A DNA stretch of 29,866 bases from CAZPXF01 sp964590945 (lineage in GTDB: Bacteria; Bacillota; Clostridia; Lachnospirales; Lachnospiraceae): positions 1-29,866 of the forward strand of contig CAZPXF010000016.1 of the NCBI GenBank assembly GCA_964590945.1, written 5' to 3'. Positions 23,235 to 29,866 of this stretch are shown one piece after another. The notes under the pieces were generated by a model. It worked only from the letters and a program-made list of their open reading frames with translations. It did no database searches and was not told the origin of the DNA. A program made the position numbers and the translations under genes. The first letter of the stretch is position 1. The number at the start of each line of letters is the position of its first letter.

Positions 23235-24107
23235 TTAATTTAATTTCCAGCTCTCTAATACTTTTTTCCAGTCTCTTGGTACGCCGTTCTCAAAGTTTCC
23301 TTTAATATCCTCATCCCGCAGCCATTGTAATTTTTCTCTCGTAGCTTCGCTCATTGTATATGGTAAGGATTCGCTCTTTAAGAAGTCTACTACATTAGCG
23401 AGCTCATGTTCGCGCCTGGCAGCGTGGATAATCGCTCCTGATACATATCCATTGATAATTCCGCGGAACTTCTCACCAAAAGAGTCAATGAATGAATCAA
23501 CGATCAGATCTTCTACTCCGAACTTCTGTGCCGCCTGCAAGGATTCAATCAAAAGACAGCTAATCCCTTTTGCCGTAATACTTCTGATAAACTTGATACT
23601 GGTTGCTGTTCCCGGCTCTCCCTCTACAAGATCCATATGTACATGATAAGGGTCCAGCTTTTCTTTCAGTTCAGCAGCGCCTTTACCGCTAAGCAGCATA
23701 GGCACCTGATGTCTGTCCTTAAGCAACGCTCCCATCATCGCTCCATCAACAAACTTTCCACCTTTTGCCTCAACCATGTCCGCAATTTTCTTTTTCTCAA
23801 TCGGCGTAGCTGTAGAAACATCCATGAAAAGTAATCCTTCTTTCACACCGTCTGCCGCGCCTTCTGCTGCGGACACTGCATAATTGGACTGAACCGCTGA
23901 AATCACGATATCTGAATTCCGGCAGACTTCAGAAGCATTTATACACTTTACACCATTACATACTTCCATTCTCTTGTCTATACCCTCTTTGAATCTCGGG
24001 TCATCCTGCATAGCATCATAGCAGTAAATACTATGAATACCTTCTTCATATAGTCCCGCTGCGATCGACGATGCGGCTTCTCCGAATCCAATAAAACCGA
24101 CTGTCAT
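23235..24107 (-). CDS. NAD(P)-dependent beta-hydroxyacid dehydrogenase, DUF1932 type
   Basis: First gene of the catabolic operon. The N-terminal Rossmann domain has GFIGFGEAA (4-12) and the DVSTATP loop (96-102), typical of 6-phosphogluconate/3-hydroxyisobutyrate dehydrogenase relatives; K172 in TSIKFIRS is the likely catalytic lysine. The C-terminal helical part (about 190-275, containing AARREHELANVVDFL) matches DUF1932. It has 290 residues, and AGGAGG precedes the ATG. Such enzymes oxidise a 3-hydroxy acid or reduce the oxo acid. Here it could act before or after the fumarase-like hydro-lyase on the imported acid (inference). It is transcribed divergently from the LysR gene. Confidence 0.82.
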   Translation of the reverse strand: MTVGFIGFGEAASSIAAGLYEEGIHSIYCYDAMQDDPRFKEGIDKRMEVCNGVKCINASEVCRNSDIVISAVQSNYAVSAAEGAADGVKEGLLFMDVSTATPIEKKKIADMVEAKGGKFVDGAMMGALLKDRHQVPMLLSGKGAAELKEKLDPYHVHMDLVEGEPGTATSIKFIRSITAKGISCLLIESLQAAQKFGVEDLIVDSFIDSFGEKFRGIINGYVSGAIIHAARREHELANVVDFLKSESLPYTMSEATREKLQWLRDEDIKGNFENGVPRDWKKVLESWKLN

Positions 24108-24147
24108 ACACTTCCTCCTTTTTTCTCTGATATATTGAAAATTTTTA

Positions 24148-24176
24148 TTGTAATTTCATTATAAATAAGATACTAT
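24148..24176 (+). promoter_or_regulatory. Possible promoter of the lysR gene
   Basis: TTGTAA (24148-24153) and TACTAT (24171-24176) are separated by 17 bases on the + strand. It overlaps the divergent -10 box, as is common for LysR regulators that repress themselves. Confidence 0.4.
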
Positions 24177-24222
24177 AAAAAGAAAATATTGTCTTTTTTG
24201 TCTTTTTAACAAGTAAATTGTT
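24158..24222 (-). promoter_or_regulatory. Divergent control region with -10 of the catabolic operon and dyads
   Basis: Minus strand TATAAT (24158-24163) lies 51 bases before the dehydrogenase start codon. The -35 position (24181-24186) reads TTTTCT, far from consensus, as at activator-dependent promoters. Two dyads of LysR-box type are visible: TTATA-N10-TATAA (24159-24178), overlapping the -10, and AACAA-N5-TTGTT (24208-24222), near the lysR start. Between them GTCTTTTT occurs twice. Function is inferred. Confidence 0.5.
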
Positions 24223-24242
24223 GTAATCAGGGGTTGATTTTT

Positions 24243-25217
24243 ATGAATATGATAGACATTCAATGTTTTATGAAAGTTGCAGAACTTATGAGTTTTTCAA
24301 AAGCAGCTGAGAATTTATATATTTCTCAGCAAGCCGTAAGTCTTCATGTGAAACATCTTGAGACGACTTATAACGTGAAATTATTTGAGCGAAGACCCAG
24401 TCTGAAGCTTACCCGTTCCGGGCAATTACTCCTTGAGGCTGCTCATGACATCATTGAACGGGAAAATCTGCTGCTGGATCAATTTACAGAATCCCGGGGT
24501 AAGTTCGTTGGAGAGTTGTCCATCGGACTTCCGCCCAACCGCTCTACCGCTTTTGCGAATGAGTTCATCCCGTTTTTTTCGTCCTTATATCCTAACATTA
24601 CGGTAAAGCTAGTAGAAAAAACTTCTCCCAACCTTCCGAATGCTATAAAACATAATGAAACGGATCTCGCTCTTCCTCTCAGCTCCCATTATTCAGAAAG
24701 ATTTGATCCGGAGTTGTTTGAGATTATACCTTTGGAAAATGAAGACTTGTATTTAATTATTTCAGATGGGCTCTTAAAGAAATATTTCGGGGATCAGTAT
24801 CCCGCCTGTAAGCATGAATTCCAGGCGGGCGTATCATTGCTGGATTTTGCAGAAATTCCTATGTTCCTGCATCCGGCTTCCAGCCGTCTTCATGAAAAGA
24901 TCAATATAAAACTGGTTCAGAACGGTACTCCTCCTTTTATTCGGGTCAAAACGTCCCTGACCAGCGCTCTGGTATCACTATGTGCGCAGGACTATGGTAT
25001 TTTTTTCAGCAATCCTATGCTCATGAAATATCTGTACACAACACAGAGGGCATGTTTTGAGAATCTAAACGCCTTCCCTGTACAGGAGTTTCGGGGAAGC
25101 AGATATACGGTACTGCTATATCACAAACACAAATACCTGACCAAACCCTTGCTGGACAGTATTTCCATCATTAAAAAAATATATGCGGATCATAGCAGAT
25201 TTCCTCATACGTTTTAG
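24243..25217 (+). CDS. LysR-family transcriptional regulator
   Basis: N-terminal winged helix-turn-helix (about residues 1-62; SFSKAAENLYISQQAVSLHV forms the recognition region), then a LysR substrate-binding domain of about 230 residues. Total is 324 residues, slightly longer than average. I start at ATG 24243, nine bases after AGGGG; a TTG at 24234 overlaps that site. Its divergent placement next to the ten-gene operon, and the dyads between them, make it the likely activator of the catabolic genes in response to the imported acid or an intermediate. The 3' end overlaps the convergent pseudouridine synthase gene by four bases. Its base composition looks more A+T-rich than the flanking core genes. 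Confidence 0.9.
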   Translation: MNMIDIQCFMKVAELMSFSKAAENLYISQQAVSLHVKHLETTYNVKLFERRPSLKLTRSGQLLLEAAHDIIERENLLLDQFTESRGKFVGELSIGLPPNRSTAFANEFIPFFSSLYPNITVKLVEKTSPNLPNAIKHNETDLALPLSSHYSERFDPELFEIIPLENEDLYLIISDGLLKKYFGDQYPACKHEFQAGVSLLDFAEIPMFLHPASSRLHEKINIKLVQNGTPPFIRVKTSLTSALVSLCAQDYGIFFSNPMLMKYLYTTQRACFENLNAFPVQEFRGSRYTVLLYHKHKYLTKPLLDSISIIKKIYADHSRFPHTF

Positions 25218-25903
25218 CTTGAGCTGTCAGGAATGGCTCTTCCTTTGTCATACCAATCCGGACAGATTTCAAATTTCATCCTTTCCCCGGTAACCGGATG
25301 GCAGAATTCCAGTCTCCACGCACACAGATGTATGGTCCGGCATCCATTTGCCTGACAACAGGAAGAACCATACTTTCGATCCCCAATGATCGGCCGTCCC
25401 CGGCCGGATAGCTGCGCCCGGATCTGGTGAAAGCGTCCGGTCTTAAGCCGCACCATGATAAAGCTGCTGTCCTCCATATTTTTCAGCACTTCATAGTGAA
25501 GCACTGCCTTTTTTGCGTCCTTCCGCCCCGCATCCGCAAGCTCCGCTCTCGACTCCTTCGCATTTTTCACAAGATAATCCGTCAGAGTTCCCTTATTCTG
25601 CTCCATGGCGCCGGATATCTCTGCGACATAGTATTTCCCGAATCCATCCTCTTGCATCTGCTTATTCAGCTTCGACGCCGCCGCAGGATTCTTCGCAAAC
25701 ACCAAAAGTCCTTCTACCGGCTGATCCAGCCGGTGAATGATGCCAATATATGGCCTGCCGCAGGCATCGCCTTTCCGATGCAGATAGTTCAAAAGCTCGC
25801 TCTCCATATCCGGCTGGCTCGTTTTTTTCGTCTGCACCGGAAACCCGGCCGGCTTGCGGCACACGATCATATCGTTGTCCTCGTAAATAATCTGTGTTCT
25901 CAT
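25214..25903 (-). CDS. RluA-family RNA pseudouridine synthase
   Basis: Isomerises uridines in rRNA or tRNA. The 229 residues contain the RluA signature IGIIHRLDQPVEGLLVFAK with catalytic D60, followed by the conserved HYEVLK and TGRFHQIRAQL segments. It has no N-terminal S4 domain. The target site cannot be assigned from sequence. AAGGA lies about 15 bases upstream, so the ribosome-binding site is weak. The stop codon overlaps that of the convergent LysR gene (TTAG), leaving no room for a terminator. It follows xth by 27 bases, probably in one unit. Confidence 0.9.
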   Translation of the reverse strand: MRTQIIYEDNDMIVCRKPAGFPVQTKKTSQPDMESELLNYLHRKGDACGRPYIGIIHRLDQPVEGLLVFAKNPAAASKLNKQMQEDGFGKYYVAEISGAMEQNKGTLTDYLVKNAKESRAELADAGRKDAKKAVLHYEVLKNMEDSSFIMVRLKTGRFHQIRAQLSGRGRPIIGDRKYGSSCCQANGCRTIHLCAWRLEFCHPVTGERMKFEICPDWYDKGRAIPDSSS

Positions 25904-25930
25904 AATACCGTTTCCCGATCCTTCACCATA

Positions 25931-26683
25931 CTATGCGATCACCAGCTCCACCGGACAGTGGTCTGATCCCATCACATCCGTATGGATCTTCGCATCTACA
26001 AGTCTGTCTTTCAGGCTTTCAGATACTATAAAATAGTCGATGCGCCATCCTGCGTTCTTTGCTCTGGCGTTGAAGCGATAGGACCACCAGGAATAGATTC
26101 CCTCTGCATCCGGATAAAAATAGCGGAACGTATCGATCATACCGGAATGTAGCGCCGCGGAAAATTTCCCGCGCTCTTCATCGGTAAATCCTGCATTTTT
26201 CCGGTTTGTCTTTGGATTTTTCAGATCGATCTCTTTATGCGCCACATTCAGGTCGCCGCAGTATATCACCGGCTTCTTCTCCTCAAGCCGCTTCACATAT
26301 GCAAGGAAATCATCTTCCCATTTCATACGGTAATCCAGCCTTTTCAGCTCGTTTTGCGCATTTGGAGCATAGACCGTTATAAAATAGAACTCTTCAAACT
26401 CAAGCGTGATCACACGCCCTTCCTGATCATGTTCCTCTATTCCGATCCCGCAGGCTGCAGACAAAGGCTCCGTTTTTGTAAATATGGCTGTCCCCGAATA
26501 CCCTTTCTTCTTCGCATAATTCCAATACTGGTGATATCCTTCCAGCTCCAGATCGATCTGTCCTTCCTGCAATTTCGTCTCCTGCACACAGAAGATATCT
26601 GCATCGGCCTCCTTAAAATACTCAAGAAATCCTTTCCCTGTACATGCTCTGAGTCCGTTGACATTCCATGATATAAATTTCAT
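25931..26683 (-). CDS. xth: Exodeoxyribonuclease III
   Basis: DNA repair enzyme of the ExoIII/ExoA type with AP-endonuclease and 3'-phosphodiesterase activities. The 250 residues show all family motifs: MKFISWNVNGLRA at the start, CVQETKLQ, YCGDLNVAH, RIDYFIVS and GSDHCPVEL at the end. The start is ATG 26683, eight bases after AGAGGG; a GTG three codons earlier overlaps that site. An extended -10 promoter lies just upstream (26707-26714), after the spoVG terminator. Confidence 0.96.
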   Translation of the reverse strand: MKFISWNVNGLRACTGKGFLEYFKEADADIFCVQETKLQEGQIDLELEGYHQYWNYAKKKGYSGTAIFTKTEPLSAACGIGIEEHDQEGRVITLEFEEFYFITVYAPNAQNELKRLDYRMKWEDDFLAYVKRLEEKKPVIYCGDLNVAHKEIDLKNPKTNRKNAGFTDEERGKFSAALHSGMIDTFRYFYPDAEGIYSWWSYRFNARAKNAGWRIDYFIVSESLKDRLVDAKIHTDVMGSDHCPVELVIA

Positions 26684-26706
26684 CAAAATCACCCTCTTTC
26701 GTCCCT

Positions 26707-26715
26707 ATTATAACA
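26707..26715 (-). promoter_or_regulatory. Extended -10 promoter of xth
   Basis: The minus strand reads TGTTATAAT, a TGn-extended consensus -10, 24 bases before the xth start codon and just after the spoVG terminator. No good -35 is present. Confidence 0.5.
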
Positions 26716-26722
26716 TGGAACG

Positions 26723-26755
26723 GAAAAAAGATGGTTGTCGTCAGCCATCTTTTTC
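26723..26755 (-). terminator. Terminator after spoVG
   Basis: AAAAAGATGG and CCATCTTTTT form a long stem with a short internal TG/CA extension. It is followed by a T run on the minus strand, about 40 bases past the spoVG stop. Confidence 0.8.
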
Positions 26756-26795
26756 CCTGCATTTTATAAACATTCCTGTAGAGCTTCCCGAAGGA

Positions 26796-27062
26796 TTATT
26801 CCTCTTCCAAAGCCTCCCTGTATTTATCGAGAATGATCGACTGGATCCGGCTGCGCGCATCCGAAGTGATCGGATGTGCGATATCTCTGTATTCCCCATC
26901 CAATGACTTTTTGCTTGGCATTGCAATAAACAAACCCTTTTGCCCTTCGATCACTTTGATATCATGTACGACAAACTCATCATCCAGTGTAATAGATACA
27001 ATGGCTCTTAATTTGCCATCCTCTTTATCGACTTTCCGTACACGAACATCTGTCACCTGCAT
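26796..27062 (-). CDS. spoVG: SpoVG, RNA/DNA-binding regulator
   Basis: Small conserved Firmicutes regulator that affects cortex formation and septation in Bacillus and binds nucleic acids in other species. The 88 residues begin QVTDVRVRKVDKEDGKL and contain FVVHDIKVIEG and GLFIAMPSKK, diagnostic of SpoVG. I start at ATG 27062, where AAAGGGG lies 7 bases upstream; an upstream in-frame ATG at 27113 would add 17 residues not found in the family. It lies about 100 bases downstream of glgD and has its own terminator. A GGTGAATTA upstream (minus) resembles a sigma-H -10 but lacks a matching -35. Confidence 0.96.
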   Translation of the reverse strand: MQVTDVRVRKVDKEDGKLRAIVSITLDDEFVVHDIKVIEGQKGLFIAMPSKKSLDGEYRDIAHPITSDARSRIQSIILDKYREALEEE

Positions 27063-27167
27063 GTCTATTCCCCTTTCTATGCACTCCGGTTCAGCTATGA
27101 CTGCGCATGCCATAATTCACCGGAACTGACACTGCTGATCTGTCATCGAACCAGCAGGCTCAAAGCT

Positions 27168-28286
27168 TCAGATCACATATCGATCGCTCTTTTCCAGTAC
27201 GATCTGTACGCCGTCTTCCCCGACATATCTGCTGTTCGCGCGTATCGTTCCGCGGCTTTCGATGATACAGTTCTCAATGTATGTATTATCTCCTATATAC
27301 ACATCGTTCAGTACGATCGAATTTTTGATCACACAGTTATTTCCAACAAAGACATTTTTAAAGATCACCGAATTCTCAACGACTCCATTTACAATGCTTC
27401 CGCTGGCAACCAGGCTGTTCTTGACAGCCGAACCAGGATTGTATTTTGCCGGAGGCAGATCCAGAACCTTCGAATAAACCGGCGGATATGTATTGAAAAA
27501 TTCCCTGCGGATTTTCGGATCCAGAAAGTCCATATTTGTCCTGAAAAAGGAATCCACTGTGGCAATATTACTCCAGTAGCCGTCCATTTTGTAAGCGTAC
27601 ATCTTCTTCATATGCCGATAACGAACCAATACGTCGTTTACAAAATCAAACCGCTCCGCCTCAATGCATTCCTCCAGCAGCTCGATGAGCTGGCGGCGGC
27701 GGATCACATAGATTCCGGTAGAGATCAGATCCGATGACACCTCCAACGGCTTCTCTTCAAAATCAAGGATCCGGTCATCCTGATCAATATTGACAACGCC
27801 AAATCTCTTGATATCTTCCCTGTCAGGAACCTCCCTGCATACAACCGTGATATCTGCGTTTTTCTCCATATGGTATTCCAGAACTTTACTGTAGTCCAGC
27901 TTATAGACCGCATCGCCGCTTGCAATCACAACGTACGGCTCATGGCTTTTCTTTATAAAGTCCAGATTCTGTGCCATTGCATCCGCAGTACCGCGATACC
28001 AGTATCCATTTTCCTGTGTGATGACAGGGGTAAATACATACAAGCCGCCCATCTTTCTGCCAAAATCCCACCATTTGGAGGAACTTAAATGTTCATTCAG
28101 CGATCTTGCATTATACTGCGTCAGCACAGCGACCTTATTGATATGAGAGTTGCTCATGTTGCTCAGTGCGAAGTCAATCGCACGATAACTTCCGGCAACA
28201 GGCATCGCCGCAACTGCTCTTTTATTTGTCAATTCCCTCATGCGGCTGTTGTTGCCGCCTGCCAAAATAATTCCAAGTGCCCTCAT
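27168..28286 (-). CDS. glgD: Glucose-1-phosphate adenylyltransferase, GlgD-type subunit
   Basis: Partner of GlgC in the heteromeric ADP-glucose pyrophosphorylase of Firmicutes, the first committed step of glycogen synthesis. The 372 residues have the nucleotidyltransferase fold and a C-terminal left-handed beta-helix. The nucleotide-binding loop is degenerate: AGGNNSRMRELTNKRAVAAM replaces GGxGxRL and KPA of active subunits, though the SGDAVYKLDY segment remains. This pattern is typical of the GlgD regulatory subunit, which is weakly active or inactive alone. It starts two bases after glgC, with its ribosome-binding site (GGCAGGTG) inside the glgC 3' end. Confidence 0.93.
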   Translation of the reverse strand: MRALGIILAGGNNSRMRELTNKRAVAAMPVAGSYRAIDFALSNMSNSHINKVAVLTQYNARSLNEHLSSSKWWDFGRKMGGLYVFTPVITQENGYWYRGTADAMAQNLDFIKKSHEPYVVIASGDAVYKLDYSKVLEYHMEKNADITVVCREVPDREDIKRFGVVNIDQDDRILDFEEKPLEVSSDLISTGIYVIRRRQLIELLEECIEAERFDFVNDVLVRYRHMKKMYAYKMDGYWSNIATVDSFFRTNMDFLDPKIRREFFNTYPPVYSKVLDLPPAKYNPGSAVKNSLVASGSIVNGVVENSVIFKNVFVGNNCVIKNSIVLNDVYIGDNTYIENCIIESRGTIRANSRYVGEDGVQIVLEKSDRYVI

Positions 28287-28288
28287 GT

Positions 28289-29560
28289 CTATTCACCTGC
28301 CTTCAAAATTGTTTCCCCGCTTTCAAGTTCCCCATTCGGATAGTCCTCATAGGTTGTCGCGCCCTTGATCGCAGTATTCATACCAATCTTAACGCCGGAC
28401 GGAATCACACTGTTTTCTCCGATGGTCGTAAGCCCATAGGAGTAAACCTTTGGATTGAACTTGTTCTGAATATTAGGGCCTACATTTGTCTGTACAAAAT
28501 CACCGATCCTGACATTCTCCGCGATGATCGCCTTGTCGATACGGCAGCCTTTACCGATCTCCGTCTGAGCCATAATTATAGAATCATGTATGACGGTTCC
28601 CTCCCCGATAACGACGCCCGCGCCGATAATGGAATTGATAACCTCTCCGTGAATCTCGCCGCCGTTGCAGATAATGCACCGGTCTACAACCGCGTGCTCT
28701 GCAATGTACTGTGGCGGAAGGATTCCACCGCTGTTCGTATAAATCTTCCAGAATTCTTCATAAAGATTGAACTCCGGAATGATATCGATAAGCTCCATAT
28801 TCGCTTCCCAGTAAGAGCCGAGAGTTCCTACATCTTTCCAATAGCCATTGAACTCATACGCCATCAGCTTCTGTCCCTTTTCAAAGCAATATGGAATGAC
28901 ATGCTTGCCGAAATCGCAGTTCGGGATATCCGACAGAGTAATCAGAGCCTCCCTTAAAACTTTATAATTGAAAATATAAATACCCATAGACGCAAGATTG
29001 CTCTTTGGATTCTCCGGCTTCTCCTGGAATTCCGTGATCTGATTTGACTCGTCCGTAACAACGATTCCAAATCTGCTCGCCTCCTCCATGGAAACCGGCA
29101 TAGATGCAATCGTAACAGCAGCATGATTCTTCTTATGGTAATCAAGCATCACCTCATAATCCATTTTGTAAATATGATCCCCCGATAAGATCAGCACATA
29201 ATCCGGATTATATGTGTCCATGTACTCAATATTCTGATATATCGCATTGGCGGTTCCGGTATACCAGTCCGTATCTTCACTCTTTTCATAAGGAGAGAGG
29301 ATGGAAACGCCGCCGACATTGCGGTCCAGATCCCACGGGATTCCAATGCCGATATGAGTGTTCAGACGCAGCGGCTGGTACTGGGTCAGAACTCCAACTG
29401 TATCGATACCGGAATTGATACAGTTGCTCAAAGGGAAATCTATAATACGATATTTGCCGCCAAATGCTATGGCCGGCTTTGCAACTTTAGATGTCAGAAC
29501 ACCAAGTCTGCTGCCCTGACCGCCTGCAAGCAGCATAGCAATTATTTCTTTCTTAATCAT
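28289..29560 (-). CDS. glgC: Glucose-1-phosphate adenylyltransferase, catalytic subunit
   Basis: Makes ADP-glucose from ATP and glucose-1-phosphate for glycogen synthesis. The 423 residues carry the full active-site set: AGGQGSRLG (12-20), KPA (28-30), the YRIIDFPLSNC segment and SGDHIYKMDY with the catalytic Asp. A C-terminal beta-helix domain follows. AAAGGG lies upstream of the ATG, and the promoter is at 29592-29620. It is co-transcribed with glgD. No other glg genes are in the window; the GH13 enzyme at 1758-3794 is far away. Confidence 0.96.
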   Translation of the reverse strand: MIKKEIIAMLLAGGQGSRLGVLTSKVAKPAIAFGGKYRIIDFPLSNCINSGIDTVGVLTQYQPLRLNTHIGIGIPWDLDRNVGGVSILSPYEKSEDTDWYTGTANAIYQNIEYMDTYNPDYVLILSGDHIYKMDYEVMLDYHKKNHAAVTIASMPVSMEEASRFGIVVTDESNQITEFQEKPENPKSNLASMGIYIFNYKVLREALITLSDIPNCDFGKHVIPYCFEKGQKLMAYEFNGYWKDVGTLGSYWEANMELIDIIPEFNLYEEFWKIYTNSGGILPPQYIAEHAVVDRCIICNGGEIHGEVINSIIGAGVVIGEGTVIHDSIIMAQTEIGKGCRIDKAIIAENVRIGDFVQTNVGPNIQNKFNPKVYSYGLTTIGENSVIPSGVKIGMNTAIKGATTYEDYPNGELESGETILKAGE

Positions 29561-29591
29561 GTCTTCACCCTTTCTAAGTCAACTTTCGTCC

Positions 29592-29620
29592 ATTATAACA
29601 TATTGCACCCATTCAGTGAA
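29592..29620 (-). promoter_or_regulatory. Promoter of glgC-glgD
   Basis: TATAAT (29592-29597) is preceded by TGT, giving an extended -10. A -35 box TTCACT (29615-29620) lies at 17-base spacing. The start codon is 32 bases downstream of the -10. Confidence 0.7.
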
Positions 29621-29684
29621 CATATTTTACAATTTTTTTTGATAAATCCCCTCGTTTTTAGGGAAAATATACAAAGAAAATATG

Positions 29685-29713
29685 TTGGATTTTACCCCAA
29701 TTACATTTATAAT
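29685..29713 (+). promoter_or_regulatory. + strand promoter facing the structured element at the window end
   Basis: TTGGAT (29685-29690) and a perfect TATAAT (29708-29713) are separated by 17 bases and point away from glgC. Transcription would start near 29720, about 12 bases before the structured element. No open reading frame starts within the remaining sequence. Confidence 0.55.
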
Positions 29714-29731
29714 GTTGTTAGGCTAATGTGC

Positions 29732-29859
29732 GCGGTGCAGATCATAAAGAAGATACCTGCCGGAAGCTTGCTTACGAGCAGGGATATTCTTTATGATCTA
29801 TAGGGCGCTAGCCCTCAAATCGAGATGCAGCGTAGCGGAATCGAGATTTTCTGCACCGC
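29732..29859. repeat. Structured palindromic element with outer and inner inverted repeats
   Basis: The outer 10-bp inverted repeat GCGGTGCAGA (29732-29741) pairs with its exact complement at 29850-29859. Inside, two 22-base arms (29739-29760 and 29778-29799) are complementary at 20 of 22 positions. A small perfect hairpin AGGGC-GCTA-GCCCT follows (29802-29815), and AATCGAGAT occurs twice, 21 bases apart (29818-29826 and 29839-29847). It could be a MITE-like interspersed repeat or a structured RNA. No target-site duplication is evident. The 306-base stretch after glgC contains only this element and the two promoters. Confidence 0.75.
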
Positions 29860-29866
29860 AGGGGTT

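Noticed and set aside
27085..27135. Sigma-H promoter for spoVG
   Set aside because: GGTGAATTA resembles a sigma-H -10, but the -35 position does not match the AGGA-type consensus, so it is not listed as a feature.
29732..29859. Insertion sequence end or transposon
   Set aside because: No transposase in the window and no target-site duplication flanking the outer inverted repeats; kept as a structured repeat instead.

Overview
The window reads as the chromosome of a spore-forming, low-to-mid G+C Clostridia, most likely a gut Lachnospiraceae. The evidence is the sporulation set (yabP, yabQ, spoIIE family, spoVG, a CotS-like protein), the conserved yabO-yabP-yabQ-divIC-spoIIE-tilS-hpt-ftsH order known from Bacillus and Clostridia, a T-box-controlled zinc-type prolyl-tRNA synthetase, and a GlgC/GlgD pair. 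The species cannot be named from the sequence alone.

Layout. 1-1370: a CNNM/CorC-type membrane protein on the + strand. 1440-1720: tRNA-Leu(UAA) and, just upstream of it, a tRNA-Tyr-like pseudogene that has lost its 3' end. 1758-3794: a cytoplasmic GH13 maltodextrin hydrolase. 4132-10777 (all minus): housekeeping and sporulation block, transcribed hup-rqcP, then yabP-yabQ-divIC, then spoIIE-tilS-hpt-ftsH; strong terminators separate the three units. The SpoIIE-family protein has the phosphatase domain but no membrane domain. 11005-14825: proS-cca-cotS-like, led by a proline T-box with its own promoter.

15179-25217 is an accessory catabolic island between proS and the rluA/xth/spoVG/glg genes. 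One LysR regulator (+) faces a ten-gene minus-strand operon: a DUF1932 beta-hydroxyacid dehydrogenase, class I fumarase-like beta and alpha subunits, a DUF6282 metal-dependent hydrolase, a PIG-L protein with GalB-like active-site changes, a TAXI TRAP binding lipoprotein, a fused TRAP permease, an RraA/LigK-type aldolase, a 4-oxalocrotonate-tautomerase-like protein and an AEC carrier. No oxygenase is present. The best-supported idea is that it imports a polycarboxylate and passes it through a 4-oxalomesaconate to 4-carboxy-4-hydroxy-2-oxoadipate (CHA) to pyruvate + oxaloacetate module, which is otherwise known from aerobic gallate/protocatechuate pathways. This is inference and the substrate is unknown. 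The proS-side edge carries two nested tandem duplications, one with a repeated palindrome.

25214-29560 (minus): an RluA-type pseudouridine synthase, exonuclease III, SpoVG and the glycogen pair glgC-glgD. The last 180 bases hold a + strand promoter-like sequence followed by a highly structured palindromic element of about 128 bp that runs close to the window end.
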